In this document: positions 5,523 through 7,597 of the stretch, in pieces | Layout of the letters: each line of letters opens with the position of its first letter | How positions within the stretch are numbered: position 1 is the first letter of the stretch | Assembly (NCBI GenBank): GCA_030826005.1 | Contig: JAPJOW010000215.1 | Span: forward strand, 1 to 7,597 | Direction: 5' to 3' | DNA: 7,597 nt | Origin: Aliterella sp. RAGGC_92 | GTDB taxonomy: Bacteria; Cyanobacteriota; Cyanobacteriia; Cyanobacteriales; Chroococcidiopsidaceae | Translations under genes and position numbers: made by a program | The notes under the pieces: generated by a model | The model's input: only the letters and a program-made list of their open reading frames with translations | The model's database searches: none | What the model was told of the DNA's origin: nothing

Positions 5523-7597
5523 AATAATTTAGCTTTGCCCGCGCGTATGGATTTAGCGGACAATTCGCTATCCAAGATGACAATAGCTGTATTAATGTTT
5601 CCTTTTGCCAAAGAAGTCAAAGACTTTTGCCAAGATATCAAAAAAGTATTACGCAATGAAAAGTTAATTTATGTCCCGTATCGGCAATTAAATAATGGTT
5701 TACTTGCCTGTACTTCTACTCTGACCTATGGTTTTGAATATTATAAAACTATAAATAATATCTCTCAATATAGAGCTTTAGCTGTTGGCAAGTTAGGAGA
5801 AAAATTAAATGTACCAACACCGGAACAAATATACGAACTAATTTTTATTTGGGCGCAAAATTGGACAAAACAATACTTAGGTCAGAAAGGTAAACAAGAT
5901 GAAATTAAAACTGTGTGCGATCGCTTTTTAGACACAATCGCATCTGTCCCTCAAAATTGGAATTGGGAATATCTGCAACCAGAAAGTTTAATTAATAATA
6001 TTAACTCTGAAGATAGTTTAAGCTATCAAGCTATACCGAGTCTTTTAGTTACCTTATTGCACGAAAAAACTTGTGTTATTTCTGCTGGAAATAGAGAACC
6101 TAACATTAAATGGCGTAAAGTACAAGGAGGCGGTTCGACAAGAACAGGACTGCATTTAGTTAGTCAACCTTTTAAAGCAACTTACATTGATGATAATGAT
6201 AGAGAAAAAGAAGGTTATTTTGCTTATCGTTTAGATTTTTATTTGCAGACTCAAGCAGGAAGATTTAATTTAGAGGGTCATCTAAAACCTTGGATATTTT
6301 TACACCTTAGTTGCCAAAGATATGCTCATGAACCTTTAGTAGATGCTAATTATGGGCGAGATATTTCAATCTTAATAGGTATGAATCAAGCACGCATGGA
6401 TAATTATCCCATTGATTCAACGCTAGTCCGATTGACTGTCAAAAACAATGACAAAAAATATTGGCAAGAACAGTTACCAGATTTACTAGCTGCATTTAAA
6501 GCGCGCCCTCTTGTTATTCCTCAAGATATTTTGAATAACCCAATTAAATATGGAAATTTAGATAATGCCGATGATTGGAATAAAGATGAATATTATATTG
6601 TGCATTCTGAAGGTTATGGATACAAACAAGAAGGTCAAAAAGGGAGAGGACACGGGCATTATATTAAAACAGGTTTTAGTTTAAAAGAAAGTGCTGATAT
6701 TACTAATCAAGTATTGCAATTACTAAATGGTGTATTAATTCCAGATAAACCAATGGAATACGACATTACTACACCTGTTGGCAAAAAAATACCTCTAGCA
6801 ATGAGCGATTATGAATGCCATCGTAAATCTTTAATTCCATCTGCACTCACAAAATTTACTGAAGTAGAAAAACAACAATATACAAAAGGAAAGCAACTTT
6901 TTATTGGAGATGCTATTAAACGAGCATTAAATAAAAATCAAATGTATTTATTTGTAATTTACTGCGAAAACCATACTAAAATCCTAATTTATCAACAGTT
7001 ACGTCAAGCTTTTTTATTACAAGACGGTGATAATTTCCCAGAATATATTAATGTTATAGATGTTTGTATTGATGAGGGAAGCCTTTTACAAAAACTACCT
7101 GTGTCTGAATTGCCTTCAATTAATGATAAGTTTGATGAAGAAATTAAAAAACAGCATCAATCGAAACGTCAAGCTTGGCAAAAGTTTCTGAATGAAAAAG
7201 TTACTGCATTAGTTGATAAAAAAAATAATTGTGATGTTTTTGCAATTATTGAAATAGGAAAAACTAAAGAACCAGGAACACACCCTAGGCAAAGTATTCG
7301 TGGTGCAGTTAGAGAAGCTTGTGTATTAGAAAATATTAATTCTCAAATGCTGCAAACAGTTAAACCAAAAGAAGATACAACTTATAGCAAAGCGACTGAG
7401 GGAAAAGTATTAAATGCCGTACTAGATATAACTCTGCGTCAAACAGGAACATTGTATGGATTACCGCTAGAAATTTACAAAGTTGCACGCATACCAGAAA
7501 ATGTTGCTCAAAAACTAGACATAATCGCTTTTTGTAGAGTAAAAAAAAACAAATTTCAAGGACAAAAGACATTTCAGTATGCAATAGCTGTACGATT
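5511..7597 (+). CDS. Prokaryotic PIWI-RE (pPIWI-RE) protein, C-terminus beyond window
   Basis: An open frame of 695 codons plus 2 nt runs from ATG 5511 to the window end. Residues about 30-345 resemble the N-terminal domain of pPIWI-RE proteins, including RLDFYLQTQAGRF (239-251), a beta strand ILHL-like stretch with CQRYAHEPL (268-276) and GRDISILIG (282-290). Residues 364-386 form a glycine-, lysine- and histidine-rich segment. Residues about 475-615 resemble a MID region: FVIYCENH, then VFAIIEIGKTKE (576-587), HPRQSIRGAVREA (591-603) and NSQML (610-614), placed like the D-P-K...R...TQ pattern of the family. LDITLRQTGTLYGLP (638-652) leads into the RNase H-fold domain, whose core lies outside. 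The role proposed for the family is guide or RNA-DNA hybrid recognition. No strong ribosome site precedes the ATG; M13 (5547) and M23 are alternative starts. The gene appears more AT-rich and has one HIP1 site only. It lies 56 nt after the helicase with no terminator. Confidence 0.8.
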   Translation, partial: MPNKNNLALPARMDLADNSLSKMTIAVLMFPFAKEVKDFCQDIKKVLRNEKLIYVPYRQLNNGLLACTSTLTYGFEYYKTINNISQYRALAVGKLGEKLNVPTPEQIYELIFIWAQNWTKQYLGQKGKQDEIKTVCDRFLDTIASVPQNWNWEYLQPESLINNINSEDSLSYQAIPSLLVTLLHEKTCVISAGNREPNIKWRKVQGGGSTRTGLHLVSQPFKATYIDDNDREKEGYFAYRLDFYLQTQAGRFNLEGHLKPWIFLHLSCQRYAHEPLVDANYGRDISILIGMNQARMDNYPIDSTLVRLTVKNNDKKYWQEQLPDLLAAFKARPLVIPQDILNNPIKYGNLDNADDWNKDEYYIVHSEGYGYKQEGQKGRGHGHYIKTGFSLKESADITNQVLQLLNGVLIPDKPMEYDITTPVGKKIPLAMSDYECHRKSLIPSALTKFTEVEKQQYTKGKQLFIGDAIKRALNKNQMYLFVIYCENHTKILIYQQLRQAFLLQDGDNFPEYINVIDVCIDEGSLLQKLPVSELPSINDKFDEEIKKQHQSKRQAWQKFLNEKVTALVDKKNNCDVFAIIEIGKTKEPGTHPRQSIRGAVREACVLENINSQMLQTVKPKEDTTYSKATEGKVLNAVLDITLRQTGTLYGLPLEIYKVARIPENVAQKLDIIAFCRVKKNKFQGQKTFQYAIAVR

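Larger units (their letters stand above)
277..5924. repeat. HIP1 octamers (GCGATCGC), nine scattered copies
   Basis: GCGATCGC begins at 277, 481, 1340, 1748, 2140, 3056, 4634, 4951 and 5917. HIP1 is the highly iterated palindrome of many cyanobacterial genomes and is the main clue to the host lineage. The copy at 1340 encodes part of the C-D-R-C zinc ligand segment of the nuclease. Only one copy falls in the 2.1 kb of the PIWI-RE gene, against five in about 4.7 kb of nuclease plus helicase outside the zinc-element copies. Confidence 0.85.

Noticed and set aside
7360..7584. Minus-strand open frame of 74 codons near the right edge, rich in Leu, Phe and Cys
   Set aside because: It looks like a membrane peptide only because it is antisense to an AT-rich coding region; the plus-strand PIWI-RE frame is open throughout.
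1..7597. CRISPR array, tRNA, rRNA or insertion-sequence ends
   Set aside because: I found no regularly spaced repeats, no tRNA-like folds and no terminal inverted repeats with target duplications.

Overview
The window looks like cyanobacterial chromosome or plasmid DNA. By my reading the octamer GCGATCGC (HIP1, the palindrome over-represented in many cyanobacteria) occurs nine times in 7.6 kb, in an otherwise AT-leaning sequence. No species can be assigned from the window alone.

Left part, minus strand (1-566): a small XRE-family DNA-binding regulator, followed immediately downstream by the first 66 codons of a second gene that leaves the window. The pairing, the shape of the XRE C-terminus and the N-terminal sequence of the second product suggest an ImmA/IrrE-type metalloprotease. 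Its zinc-binding HExxH motif would lie outside the window, so this assignment is an inference.

Divergent intergenic region (567-753): a perfect TTGACA box on each strand, three copies of the heptamer GTAATGT (two direct, one inverted), a 6-bp inverted repeat ATCGCC-N13-GGCGAT, and a strong AAGGAG ribosome binding site 7 nt before the first plus-strand gene.

Main part, plus strand (754-7597): three tightly packed genes that I read as a prokaryotic PIWI-RE (pPIWI-RE) three-gene island. They are (1) a 382-aa protein with a CxxC...CxxH zinc-binding element and a C-terminal PD-(D/E)xK nuclease; (2) a 1183-aa DinG/XPD-like superfamily 2 helicase with four cysteines placed like an Fe-S cluster; and (3) the first 695 codons of a PIWI-RE protein, whose C-terminal RNase H-fold part is cut off by the window edge. 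Stop and start codons of genes 1 and 2 abut, and 56 nt without an evident terminator separate genes 2 and 3, so one operon is likely.

How they may work together: the family was defined by comparative genomics (Burroughs, Iyer and Aravind), which proposed a nucleic-acid-guided defence against invading DNA. In that proposal the PIWI-RE protein recognises a guide or an RNA-DNA hybrid, the helicase remodels it, and the REase-fold nuclease cuts. The divergent XRE/protease pair could be a switch for the operon, with the protease removing the repressor under stress or phage attack. That last link is my inference from position and from known XRE-ImmA behaviour.
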